Part shown: one piece after another, positions 7,428 to 15,378 of the stretch
Position numbering within the stretch: the first letter of the stretch is position 1
Layout: the number at the start of each line of letters is the position of its first letter
Assembly: GCA_009774395.1 (NCBI GenBank)
Contig: VSNQ01000017.1
Location: forward strand, 1 to 46,779
Origin: Lachnospiraceae bacterium
GTDB taxonomy: Bacteria; Bacillota; Clostridia; Lachnospirales; Lachnospiraceae
Direction: 5' to 3'
DNA length: 46,779 nucleotides
Program-made: the position numbers and the translations under genes
The notes under the pieces: model-generated
Database searches by the model: none
What the model saw: the letters and a program-made list of their open reading frames with translations, nothing else
What the model was told of the DNA's origin: nothing

Positions 7428-10400
7428 TTATATGAAATCCCGCTCTTTCAGTACAATCATATCTTGGCTGTCATACCGCTTTGAGAACAGCACATCAACA
7501 AAGTTCTTTACTTTTGACTTCTTTGATTTCCATATTGCCTCGTCAATAATATCCCTAACTTCGTCTTTGGTCACTACATGATTGCCGCTCTGGATATTAG
7601 CTATTCTGGTATAAAGTGCAAGTATGCCCAGTTCGTCAATGGAGTATTCCAGCGCAAGCGCATAATTTCTTGCATAAGCAACCAGCGCATTATTATCCAT
7701 TTCCATTAAATCAATCCGGATATTAAAATAGTCTGCTATCATCGCCTGCTTTTTCAAAAGTTTGGTAATCTCTTTTCGGGTATCTTCCATAATCACTACC
7801 AAACCAAAATTTTTCCGGTTGAGGAGCATCGCCATTTCATAGAGCTTTTCTTCCAGTATTCCATTTGCCTTCTCTATAATAATAGCACCATTTGCCAATT
7901 TATCAAAGATTTCTTTTAAATTTCTTATATTAATTTTCTCGCCGGTAATTTTTGCAATTTTTCCTGAGAAGGCTGGCTCAAGCTGTTGGAACCTTCGGGC
8001 AAGATTTTTTGCCATCCGCACAGTATCAAGTCCTGCGTCGCCGGTTACAATTACATTTCCGGTAAATCCAGCAAGCGACATATTGTCTAATGCATAGAGA
8101 ATCTGCTTTTTAATCTTCTTTGTAACAGCAAAATTTTCAAAAAGTTCCTGCTCCTCCTGTGTAAATTCGCGGATATCTTCACGCTTTGCACCCGTTGCTT
8201 CCTTCTTTGTAGTTGCCATAATTTTATCAGAAAGGGAACTAAGGTCTGCCGTATTCATCTTAATCTCTTGTGTTTTTAATGCATCTTCTTTCGCCATCTC
8301 GGCAATCTGTTCTGCTTTTTCGCGTTCAAATTCTTCCCGCTCCTCATCTGTTTCTTCCTCATAGGCACTTTTTGCCGCTGCGGATGCAATTGCGCTTGCC
8401 ATTGCACTCGCTTTAATATTTATTTCTCCAGTTTTTGTACTGATCTTTGGCAACCGACCGGTTGACTTGCGTTTTAGCGGCTCCACTGATTGAACAGGCT
8501 GAACCTGAACAGACCCTATTGGTTCTGCCTGCAAAATACCAAGTGGCAGATTTTCCGCCTCTGCGTGTATCATCGTTCTGCGGTTGTTATCAGAATGATT
8601 TTGCGTTGTATTTTGTATTGGAATCGCTTGTGTTTCACTTTGTATGTTTTGGTCAGAAGCATTTTCATATGGTGTTTCAGTGTAGAATCTATTATTTAGC
8701 AATTCGGTTGGTGACGCTTCTGCATATTGGTATGGAATATTTTGCGTTTCTTCTGTTTGATAGTTTATGTTTTGATAGTCTTGTGTTTGGTAGTTTATAT
8801 TTTGGTAGTCTTGTTGTTGCGGTTCTTGTATTTGGTAGTTTATATTTTGGTAGTCTTGTTGTTGTTCTTCTTCTGTTTGGTAGTTTATATTTTGGTAGTC
8901 TTGTTGTTGTTCTTCTGTTGGGTAGTCTATATTTTGGTAGTTTTGTGATGGTTCTTCTGTTTGATAGTTTATGTTTTGGTAGTCTTGTGTCTGGTAGCTT
9001 ATATTTTGGTAGTCTTGCTGTGATTCTTCTGTTTGGTAATTTGTAATCTGGTCTTCTTCTAATTGCAGCGTATTAGGTTGATAATCTATATCTTGTGTTT
9101 CTTCTATTTGAAACTTCTCTATTTGAGATTCTTCTATTTGAGAGTTCTCTATTTGAAAGTCTTCTATTTGAGAGTCCTCTATTTGAGATTCTTCTATTTG
9201 AAAGTCTTCTATTTGAGATTCTTCTATTTGAAACTTCTCTATTTGAGATTCTTCTATTTGAGAGCCCTCTATTTGAAACTTCTCTATTTGAGAGTCTTCT
9301 ATTTGAGATTCTTCTATTTGAAACTTCTCTATTTGAGAATTTTCTATTTGAGAGTATTCTATTTGAGATTCTTCTATTTGAGAGTCTTCTATTTGAGAGT
9401 CCTCTATTTGAGAATCTTCTATTTGAGAGTTCTCTATTTGAGATTCTTCTATTTGAGAGTATTCTATTTGAGCGTATTCTATTTGAGAATCCTCTATTTG
9501 AGCGTATTCTATTTGAGAGTTCTCTATTTGAGGGTCTTCTATTTGAGCATATCCTATCCGAGATTCTTCTGTTTGAAATTTATTGGTTTGATACTCTATA
9601 TTTTGCATTTTTTGCGGCTTTAGTATATGGGGTTGCACATTGATATCCTGTGGTTCTTCTAGTTGTAATTCTTGTGTTTGCGAATCTTCAAAACTGTGAT
9701 TATTATTTTGGAGTTCCTCAATTTGGGAATCTATAGATTCTATGCTTTTTGGTTCATTGGTAATAAGTTCTCTATTTTGTGATTCTTTTAACTGGGACAC
9801 CTTTGTTAGCTGTTGTTCCATTTGTGGTTTTTGGCTTTTTTTATTTTTTATTTTTTTATTTTGTGATTCATGATTGTACGCTTTATTAAAGTTTGATTCT
9901 GCAAGGCTTGCAGCATCTATTGGTATAATGTTAGTGTGGGATTCTACCACACTGTCTTCTGCTGGATAGACTTTATTTAAGTTGTCTTGTTGTATATCTT
10001 GCTCTGATGCTTCCACATTTTCTAAATCTTCTGTGAAAGCAGTTTCCTGATTTAATATCACCACTTTATTGTTTTGTTCTTCTTCAAATATCTGCTTCCC
10101 ATACTCTTGTGGTGTTTGGACAACATTAGAACTATGTTCAGGAATATCTGTTATAGTGCTATTTTCTTGCAAATCCTCTTTACTGGAATCGCTTTCATAT
10201 AAGTAATTCTCACTGCCATTATTTTGTTGCAAATCATTCTCTACAATATTGTCTTCCTGAAGATACTCCTCTGAAATATAGCCTTCCTGGGGATAGTCTT
10301 CCTCGAAATTACGTTCTTGAGGGTATTCATATTCCTCATCGGAATAGCTTTCTTGCGCATAGTATTCTGTGGATTCATATTGCTGCGTTAAATTGCTTTC

Positions 10401-12983
10401 AGGTGGATACTCTTTATTAGAGTATCTGCTTTCTTGCGGATACATTGTATATACGTCTGTGTCTTTTGTTTGTTGGTAAAAGTCCTGCTTCGACTGCAAA
10501 AGGGCTTCTTCTTCGACTGCCTTTTTAATTTCTGGTTCTTCTTTGTCAAGTTCTCCAAGAATACCGCTTCTAATGGAATTGTCAAAGTTTTCGAAGATTT
10601 TTCCAGTCTGGCTTAGCACATGCTGGCGGACTTTTTCTTTACGCCGCTGTTCGATTTCGCGCTTGACTCTTTCCCATTCAACAAGCACATTTTCCAACCC
10701 TGCTGCTCCAATAATTGCCTTGGGATCTTGCTGCTGCTCCGCAGTGGGATGAAAAATATTCTGTTCATGAAAAATATTTTCGCCGGTGTTTTCAATGCGG
10801 CTTTGTTCCTCACTGACAGAACGTTCTGTTGTATTGTGCAGTTCTTCAATATCAGCTTCCTGTTTAATAAAGCGTGCTTTGTCGCCTGGAAGGATTACTT
10901 TTCGAATTGCCCCAGTATCCGGCCCGGGTTTTTCTTCCGAAATACCATCCAGCAATTCTGCTACCCGTTTAATATGCGGCAAAGTATTATCCTCTACGAT
11001 TATTTCGCGGAATCCTGACTGCTTCTCTGGCTGCTGCAAAGGTTCATCTTCTTCTGTACTATCATTTAGTGATATCTCTTTCATACCATCCGCAACTACT
11101 TTTTGCAGATTAATAGTATTGTACTGGCTCATATCGTTTAGCTGCACAATTGCGGGAGCTGGCTTACTTACAGGCTTATTTGTATATGTACTCTCTTGAT
11201 ACGTGCTATTTGCATTCGCGTAAGTTTTGTCACCAGATGCTCTGTATGCATATACACCATTACGTTCTGCATAAGGTTCATCACTATATGCTCCATTTTG
11301 ATAGAATCCCGTTGCATTCACATTGGTTTCGTCAGAATATGTTTCGTCTTGATATGTTTCTTCTTGATATGCCCCATTGGCATAGTTCTCACTAGCATAT
11401 GCTCCGTTTTGGTATTGCTCATCTACATATGCTCCGTTTGCCTTCTCATACGTTGCAGCACCATATGTTTCATCTTGGTACACTTCGTTTGCATTCGTGT
11501 AAGTTCCGTCAGCATATTCTTGGTCTTGGTACACTCCATTCGCATTCGTGTAAGCTCCCTCGGCATATGCTTGGTCTTGGTATACTCCATCCGCATTCGT
11601 GTAAGTTCCCTCGGCATATGCTTGGTCTTGGTGTACTCCGTTTGCATTCGTGTAAGTTTCGTCGGCATATGCTTGGTCTTGATACACTCCGTCTGTATTC
11701 TCGTAGGTTTCGTTACCGTATGCTCCGTCTTGGTACTGCCCATTTACATTTCCATAGTTTTCCTCTGCATATGCGCTGTCATGATATTCTCCATTTGTAT
11801 TGGTATATGTTTCATCTTCATACGTTCCATCCGGATAAGCCTCATCTACATTAGAGTATATTCTATTTGTATTAGAATATGTTTCATTTGTATATATACC
11901 GTCTTGATATGGTTCTTCGGTATATATATCTTTTGCATATTCTCCTGTTTGATATTCTTCTTCTGGGTATGTATTTTGCCCATAGGCATTATTTACCTGC
12001 ATTTCTCCTGTATATGCTTGATCGGGATAAGCCTCTTCACCATAACCATTCTCCGAATACTCTTGATAATTTGCATTCTCTTGTGGTTCATCATTATAAA
12101 CGACATCTGCATAAGCTTCACTAGAATACAATTCTTCGGGATACTTACTGTTTGCAAAAGTGTCCTGATTTCGTTGCGCCGTATTGCCGTTTGTGCCGTA
12201 TGTATGTTCTACATAGAACTCTCCCGTATAGGAATTTTGTAAAGCTTGACTTTCTGCGCTGTTCGCATTCCCATAATCCTCTTCCACGTAATTTTGTTGA
12301 TAGTCTTCGTCTGCATATGCATCCTGTGAATACCCATTATAATCATTTTCAACGCTCTCACTGCTTACGCCATTGAGCATTGCCTCATATTTTTTCTGTT
12401 GAACCGGAGTCAATGGTGCATGAAGCATTTTTAATTCCATCGCTTTTATTACATAAGCGCCATCTCCAAACCACAGAATTAAATCATCACATTCCTCAAT
12501 ACATTTCGTCGCAAGTCCTACTCTATGATAGAGGTAAGCAAGTTCATATGCCCACTCCTCCTGATAATCCCTCTTTTTTAATTCTTCCAAAAGTTCAATC
12601 CGTTCTTCCAAACTGGCTTCCTGCGCTGCCAAAATACGGTAACGCAGCGTAAAAACGCCATTATCCCGCGGTGCAAGCTTTACAAACCGCTTATAATATT
12701 CGATTGCCGCTACCACATCATCCATTTCAATAGAAATCTCACATAGCGAATGCACTACCGATCGGTTTGTAGGATAACGGTCATACGCTAACTGCAGCAT
12801 AGCACGACAATCCTCTTTGCGTCTGTTTGCGCGATACAATGCCGCAATTTTTAACAGAGTCGTAGCACTCTTGACTCGCCGCCAATCTATTTTATCAGCG
12901 ATTGCAACAGCTTCCTCATATTTTTCTTTTTCTATTAATCTGTTAATTTCTTCTGAACGAATCCTATATTCGTATTTATCCAA
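7428..12983 (-). CDS. Giant repeat protein: TPR-like N-terminus, low-complexity arrays, degenerate AAA+-like C-terminus
   Basis: I do not recognise a named family for this 1851-residue protein. Residues 1-200 are helical and TPR-like. Residues about 205-600 are Tyr/Asn/Glu/Asp-rich with a 17-residue tandem unit. A charged helical stretch follows (about 740-800, IEQRRKEKVRQ). Next come an acidic Gln/Ser-rich region, about 30 xQIEx pentapeptides (about 1143-1292) and DYQNINYQTEE-type repeats (about 1325-1410). The last 250 residues resemble a CbbX/SpoVK-type AAA+ module with a lid. However, the P-loop position reads VTGDAGLDTV without the GK[ST], and the Walker B position reads AIIIEKAN instead of DE. 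There is no signal peptide or membrane segment, so it is probably cytoplasmic. The start codon is TTG, supported by GAGGTGAT five bases upstream. glgB follows 47 bases downstream. A scaffold or glycogen-associated role is only a guess. Confidence 0.85.
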   Translation of the reverse strand: MDKYEYRIRSEEINRLIEKEKYEEAVAIADKIDWRRVKSATTLLKIAALYRANRRKEDCRAMLQLAYDRYPTNRSVVHSLCEISIEMDDVVAAIEYYKRFVKLAPRDNGVFTLRYRILAAQEASLEERIELLEELKKRDYQEEWAYELAYLYHRVGLATKCIEECDDLILWFGDGAYVIKAMELKMLHAPLTPVQQKKYEAMLNGVSSESVENDYNGYSQDAYADEDYQQNYVEEDYGNANSAESQALQNSYTGEFYVEHTYGTNGNTAQRNQDTFANSKYPEELYSSEAYADVVYNDEPQENANYQEYSENGYGEEAYPDQAYTGEMQVNNAYGQNTYPEEEYQTGEYAKDIYTEEPYQDGIYTNETYSNTNRIYSNVDEAYPDGTYEDETYTNTNGEYHDSAYAEENYGNVNGQYQDGAYGNETYENTDGVYQDQAYADETYTNANGVHQDQAYAEGTYTNADGVYQDQAYAEGAYTNANGVYQDQEYADGTYTNANEVYQDETYGAATYEKANGAYVDEQYQNGAYASENYANGAYQEETYQDETYSDETNVNATGFYQNGAYSDEPYAERNGVYAYRASGDKTYANANSTYQESTYTNKPVSKPAPAIVQLNDMSQYNTINLQKVVADGMKEISLNDSTEEDEPLQQPEKQSGFREIIVEDNTLPHIKRVAELLDGISEEKPGPDTGAIRKVILPGDKARFIKQEADIEELHNTTERSVSEEQSRIENTGENIFHEQNIFHPTAEQQQDPKAIIGAAGLENVLVEWERVKREIEQRRKEKVRQHVLSQTGKIFENFDNSIRSGILGELDKEEPEIKKAVEEEALLQSKQDFYQQTKDTDVYTMYPQESRYSNKEYPPESNLTQQYESTEYYAQESYSDEEYEYPQERNFEEDYPQEGYISEEYLQEDNIVENDLQQNNGSENYLYESDSSKEDLQENSTITDIPEHSSNVVQTPQEYGKQIFEEEQNNKVVILNQETAFTEDLENVEASEQDIQQDNLNKVYPAEDSVVESHTNIIPIDAASLAESNFNKAYNHESQNKKIKNKKSQKPQMEQQLTKVSQLKESQNRELITNEPKSIESIDSQIEELQNNNHSFEDSQTQELQLEEPQDINVQPHILKPQKMQNIEYQTNKFQTEESRIGYAQIEDPQIENSQIEYAQIEDSQIEYAQIEYSQIEESQIENSQIEDSQIEDSQIEDSQIEESQIEYSQIENSQIEKFQIEESQIEDSQIEKFQIEGSQIEESQIEKFQIEESQIEDFQIEESQIEDSQIEDFQIENSQIEESQIEKFQIEETQDIDYQPNTLQLEEDQITNYQTEESQQDYQNISYQTQDYQNINYQTEEPSQNYQNIDYPTEEQQQDYQNINYQTEEEQQQDYQNINYQIQEPQQQDYQNINYQTQDYQNINYQTEETQNIPYQYAEASPTELLNNRFYTETPYENASDQNIQSETQAIPIQNTTQNHSDNNRRTMIHAEAENLPLGILQAEPIGSVQVQPVQSVEPLKRKSTGRLPKISTKTGEINIKASAMASAIASAAAKSAYEEETDEEREEFEREKAEQIAEMAKEDALKTQEIKMNTADLSSLSDKIMATTKKEATGAKREDIREFTQEEQELFENFAVTKKIKKQILYALDNMSLAGFTGNVIVTGDAGLDTVRMAKNLARRFQQLEPAFSGKIAKITGEKINIRNLKEIFDKLANGAIIIEKANGILEEKLYEMAMLLNRKNFGLVVIMEDTRKEITKLLKKQAMIADYFNIRIDLMEMDNNALVAYARNYALALEYSIDELGILALYTRIANIQSGNHVVTKDEVRDIIDEAIWKSKKSKVKNFVDVLFSKRYDSQDMIVLKERDFI
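8755..9030 (-). repeat. DYQNINYQTEE-type tandem repeat in the giant gene
   Basis: Eight or so imperfect units encode DYQNI-YQT or DYQNINYQ followed by Glu/Gln runs, giving 11-15 residue spacing. Unit length variation comes from the number of Gln codons, which suggests slippage. Confidence 0.75.
9107..9556 (-). repeat. 15-bp minisatellite encoding about 30 xQIEx pentapeptides
   Basis: On the plus strand the unit is TCTATTTGAGANTCT and variants, tandem with an exact 15-base period. The encoded pattern is [SAF]-Q-I-E-[DENYKG]; I count 30 units. The Gln-Ile-Glu core is nearly invariant while the fifth position varies. Confidence 0.9.
11450..11760 (-). repeat. 51-bp tandem repeat encoding a Tyr-rich 17-residue unit
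   Basis: Five to six units read close to YQDQAYAEGTYTNANGV. Neighbouring sequence on both sides, out to residues about 205 and 600, contains decayed relatives with Tyr every 5-7 residues. Confidence 0.8.
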
Positions 12984-13031
12984 GTATAATCACCTCAGTT
13001 AAAATGTAACCACTTTCGTTTATTGTATAGT

Positions 13032-13112
13032 TATACTGTACGGCAAAAATATTTGTCGTACAGTTGTGCCAGCCGCACGCCGCAAATTTCCTCTGTGCGG
13101 CTATGTGCATAT
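13032..13112 (+). repeat. Double-hairpin repeat, copy B (family R3)
   Basis: The first stem is GTACGGCAAA / ATTTGTCGTAC. The second is CAGCCGCAC / GTGCGGCT(A) around GCCGCAAATTTCCTCT; the inner GCCGC hairpin has lost its right arm. It lies 49 bases upstream of the giant gene's TTG start, so it would fall within or near that gene's 5' leader, in reverse orientation. Confidence 0.75.
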
Positions 13113-13352
13113 TACATTCTCTATTTGCTAATTGTCTTTTAATACGCTGTTTCCGGCGCACTCATATGGACAGTTTAGCACACTCGTTTCCTTATGTCAA
13201 CGCGGTAGCACGGAAAATCAGCACTTTATAAGCAACTAGATTCAGCATAAGCAGCAATTGCAGCACCTTCTACACTCGTCCTGAAAACAAACAATTCTGA
13301 CAGACTCCTCTATAATGTGGAGCAAAAACAGAATGCAAATATTTGCAGCAGT

Positions 13353-13583
13353 ATGGAACATAATGAAACATATACGCTTGCCGATATCTATATTCACACG
13401 GCAGACAAATGCAAGACGAAAGAAGAACTTTTCCGTTTATACAAAGAATTGCAGTTAGATTTTACAGAACGGATTCAAGAAATCAGAAAACAGCCAGTAA
13501 TTTCGCTGCCTATTAAAAAATGTATCTTCCTTCCTCCGCCTTGCACCAATACAAATATCAGGCACTTTGTATACGAGGATTAA
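13353..13583 (+). CDS. Small hypothetical protein
   Basis: This possible 76-residue protein (MEHNETYTLADIY onwards) is largely helical in its middle (KTKEELFRLYKELQLDFTERIQEIRKQ) and ends with a Cys/Pro segment, CIFLPPPC. I recognise no family. TATAAT at 13311-13316 could be its -10 box, which favours this ATG over an in-frame GTG at 13317, but the upstream Shine-Dalgarno match is weak (GCAG). It stands alone, facing away from the giant gene and toward rsmA. It may not be a gene, but its amphipathic helix looks protein-like. Confidence 0.4.
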   Translation: MEHNETYTLADIYIHTADKCKTKEELFRLYKELQLDFTERIQEIRKQPVISLPIKKCIFLPPPCTNTNIRHFVYED

Positions 13584-13630
13584 GAAAACGGCGTACTAGG
13601 TTTTTCCTCGCAAGGCAAGGAAATTATGCT

Positions 13631-13722
13631 CAAAAACGTTAAGATTTTCCAATCTTTACACAACCCATCTTGCATAAACGGACAATATGTGCTGTGTAAA
13701 AAGGAAAATCGAATCGTTTTTG
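13631..13722. repeat. 92-bp nested palindrome between convergent genes
   Basis: Three arm segments pair in order: CAAAAACG (13631) with CGTTTTTG (13715), GATTTTCC (13643) with GGAAAATC (13703), and TTTACACA (13655) with TGTGTAAA (13693). The central loop is about 30 bases. It ends nine bases from the rsmA stop and could act as a bidirectional terminator or be another small mobile palindrome. There is no clear U-run. Confidence 0.6.
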
Positions 13723-13730
13723 CGTATAAA

Positions 13731-14585
13731 TTATATTAATTCCGCAAGCATAGCAAACTGTTCAAGTGTTAAAGCCTCTCCTCGAACAGAAATAGACAGT
13801 CCCAACTTCTCTAAAGCATAACAAATGGCAGCCTTTTCTATACTTAATCCTGCGGCATTATAAAGGCTATTCACCAGTGTTTTGCGCCGTTGGTTAAAAG
13901 CTGCATGAATAATATCAAATAAATGTTGTTCATTGGATACAGCTACTGGCGGATTTATGTACTTTGTTAACTTAATAACCGCACTGTCTACATTCGGACG
14001 GGGCATAAAACACCCCGCTGGAACTAAAAACTTCACTTGCGGATTCGCATAATATTGTACTGCCAGCGAAAGCGCACCATAATCCTTCGTACTAGGCTGC
14101 GCCTGCATCCTGCCTGCAACCTCTTTCTGCACCATAATCGTTATACTTTCCACAGGAGCGTGGCTTTCAAACAGCTTCATTATTATCGGCGTTGTAATAT
14201 AATAAGGAAGATTCGCAACCACTTTTAACGGATTTCCTTGATTTACCTGTTTGGCAAGCGCTGTGATATCCATTTCCAGAATATCCGCATTTATCACAGT
14301 ACAATTGTTATAATTAGAAAGCGTATCCTCCAGAACGGGAATTAATTTCTTGTCAATTTCCACAGCAATTACTTTTCTTGCATTTTCACAAAGATACTGT
14401 GTCATGGTACCAATTCCTGGGCCAATTTCCAGCACACAATCCTCCCTGCCAACCTCTGCGGCAGCAATAATATTCTCTAGTATATTTGCATCAATTAAAA
14501 AATTCTGCCCATATTTCTTTTGGAAATGAAAGCCATATTTTTGCAGTACTGCAATCGTATTCGTAGGATTTCCAAGCGATGCCAT
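13731..14585 (-). CDS. rsmA: 16S rRNA dimethyladenosine transferase
   Basis: RsmA (KsgA) uses S-adenosylmethionine to dimethylate two adjacent adenines in the 3' terminal hairpin of 16S rRNA during small-subunit assembly. The 284-residue product is typical length, with KKYGQNFLID near residue 23, the SAM-binding EIGPGIGTMT near residue 53, AVEIDKKL, and the catalytic NLPYYITTPI near residue 125. A GGAG ribosome binding site overlaps the end of tatD, which stops four bases upstream, so the two are translationally close. The tatD-rsmA pairing is common in Firmicutes and supports both calls. Confidence 0.96.
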   Translation of the reverse strand: MASLGNPTNTIAVLQKYGFHFQKKYGQNFLIDANILENIIAAAEVGREDCVLEIGPGIGTMTQYLCENARKVIAVEIDKKLIPVLEDTLSNYNNCTVINADILEMDITALAKQVNQGNPLKVVANLPYYITTPIIMKLFESHAPVESITIMVQKEVAGRMQAQPSTKDYGALSLAVQYYANPQVKFLVPAGCFMPRPNVDSAVIKLTKYINPPVAVSNEQHLFDIIHAAFNQRRKTLVNSLYNAAGLSIEKAAICYALEKLGLSISVRGEALTLEQFAMLAELI

Positions 14586-14589
14586 TTTC

Positions 14590-15378
14590 TCACTCCTTCT
14601 TGTACTGCGTATTGTCCAGTCTGTACATCTTCCTTGCGTTCTGCGCAGTAATTTCTACAACTTCATTATATAAAACCCCTTTAATCTCTGCAATTTTCTG
14701 CGCTATATAGGGCAAATTTAAAGAGGAATTGCGCTTGCCACGGTTGGGAACTGGCGCAAGATACGGGCAGTCTGTTTCCAGCAGCAGATGCTCCAGCGGA
14801 ACAGATGCCACTACTTCCACCATTTTCTTTGCATTCTGAAAAGTAACAACGCCTCCTATCCCAATGTAAAAGCCCATTTTCACAAATTCCAGCGCCAGCT
14901 CTGTACTATAAGAATAGCAATGTACGACACCGCCTATCTCCGCCGCATTATTAGCTTTCATAATATCATAGGTATCTTTTGCCGCTTCTCTTGAATGGAT
15001 TATTACAGGTTTGTTAATCTCCCTTGCCAGTTCAAGCTGGCGCACAAACCATTTTTTCTGTATATCGTGTTCTGGTTTATCCCAATAATAATCCAAACCG
15101 ATTTCACCGACTGCCACCACCTTGGGATGCTTACATTGTTCCCGCAGCCAGCAAAAATTTTCTTCGTTTAGTTCACCAGTTTCATTGGGGTGAACACCTG
15201 CCGCTGCATAAACATAGGCATACTGCTGCGCAAGAGCAATGCCTGCCGCCGTGCTCGACAGGCTTGCGCCTACATTTACGATTGTGTCAATTCCATTTTC
15301 CGGCATAGAGGAAAGCAGTGCTTCTCTATCCTTATCAAACTGCTTATCATCATAATGCGCATGTGTTTCAAAAATCAT
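14590..15378 (-). CDS. tatD: TatD-family metal-dependent DNase
   Basis: This 262-residue TIM-barrel hydrolase of the amidohydrolase superfamily probably acts as a 3'-5' DNA exonuclease. Metal ligands are visible: ETHAHYDD at the N-terminus, GEIGLDYYWD near residue 91, IIHSREA near residue 127, HCYS near residue 150 and LETDCPYLAP near residue 200. I start at MIFETHAH because GGGAG precedes it; a longer frame upstream has no family match. The start lies within the end of the upstream GH127 gene (11-base overlap), so the three genes GH127-tatD-rsmA form one unit. Confidence 0.93.
   Translation of the reverse strand: MIFETHAHYDDKQFDKDREALLSSMPENGIDTIVNVGASLSSTAAGIALAQQYAYVYAAAGVHPNETGELNEENFCWLREQCKHPKVVAVGEIGLDYYWDKPEHDIQKKWFVRQLELAREINKPVIIHSREAAKDTYDIMKANNAAEIGGVVHCYSYSTELALEFVKMGFYIGIGGVVTFQNAKKMVEVVASVPLEHLLLETDCPYLAPVPNRGKRNSSLNLPYIAQKIAEIKGVLYNEVVEITAQNARKMYRLDNTQYKKE

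Noticed and set aside
9107..9556. Possible CRISPR array
   Set aside because: The 15-bp units are directly adjacent with no unique spacers, lie inside a coding frame, and no cas genes are present.
9063..9643. Long plus-strand ORFs (about 180 residues) rich in Leu, Phe and Tyr opposite the giant gene
   Set aside because: They are complementary-strand readings of the 15-bp minisatellite; a repeat without stops on one frame gives long open frames on the other strand. There is no ribosome site and no family match.
11196..12242. 348-residue plus-strand ORF rich in Ile, Cys and Phe
   Set aside because: It is the antisense of the Tyr/Asn-rich repeats and has no Shine-Dalgarno sequence; the minus-strand frame has domains and a good ribosome site.
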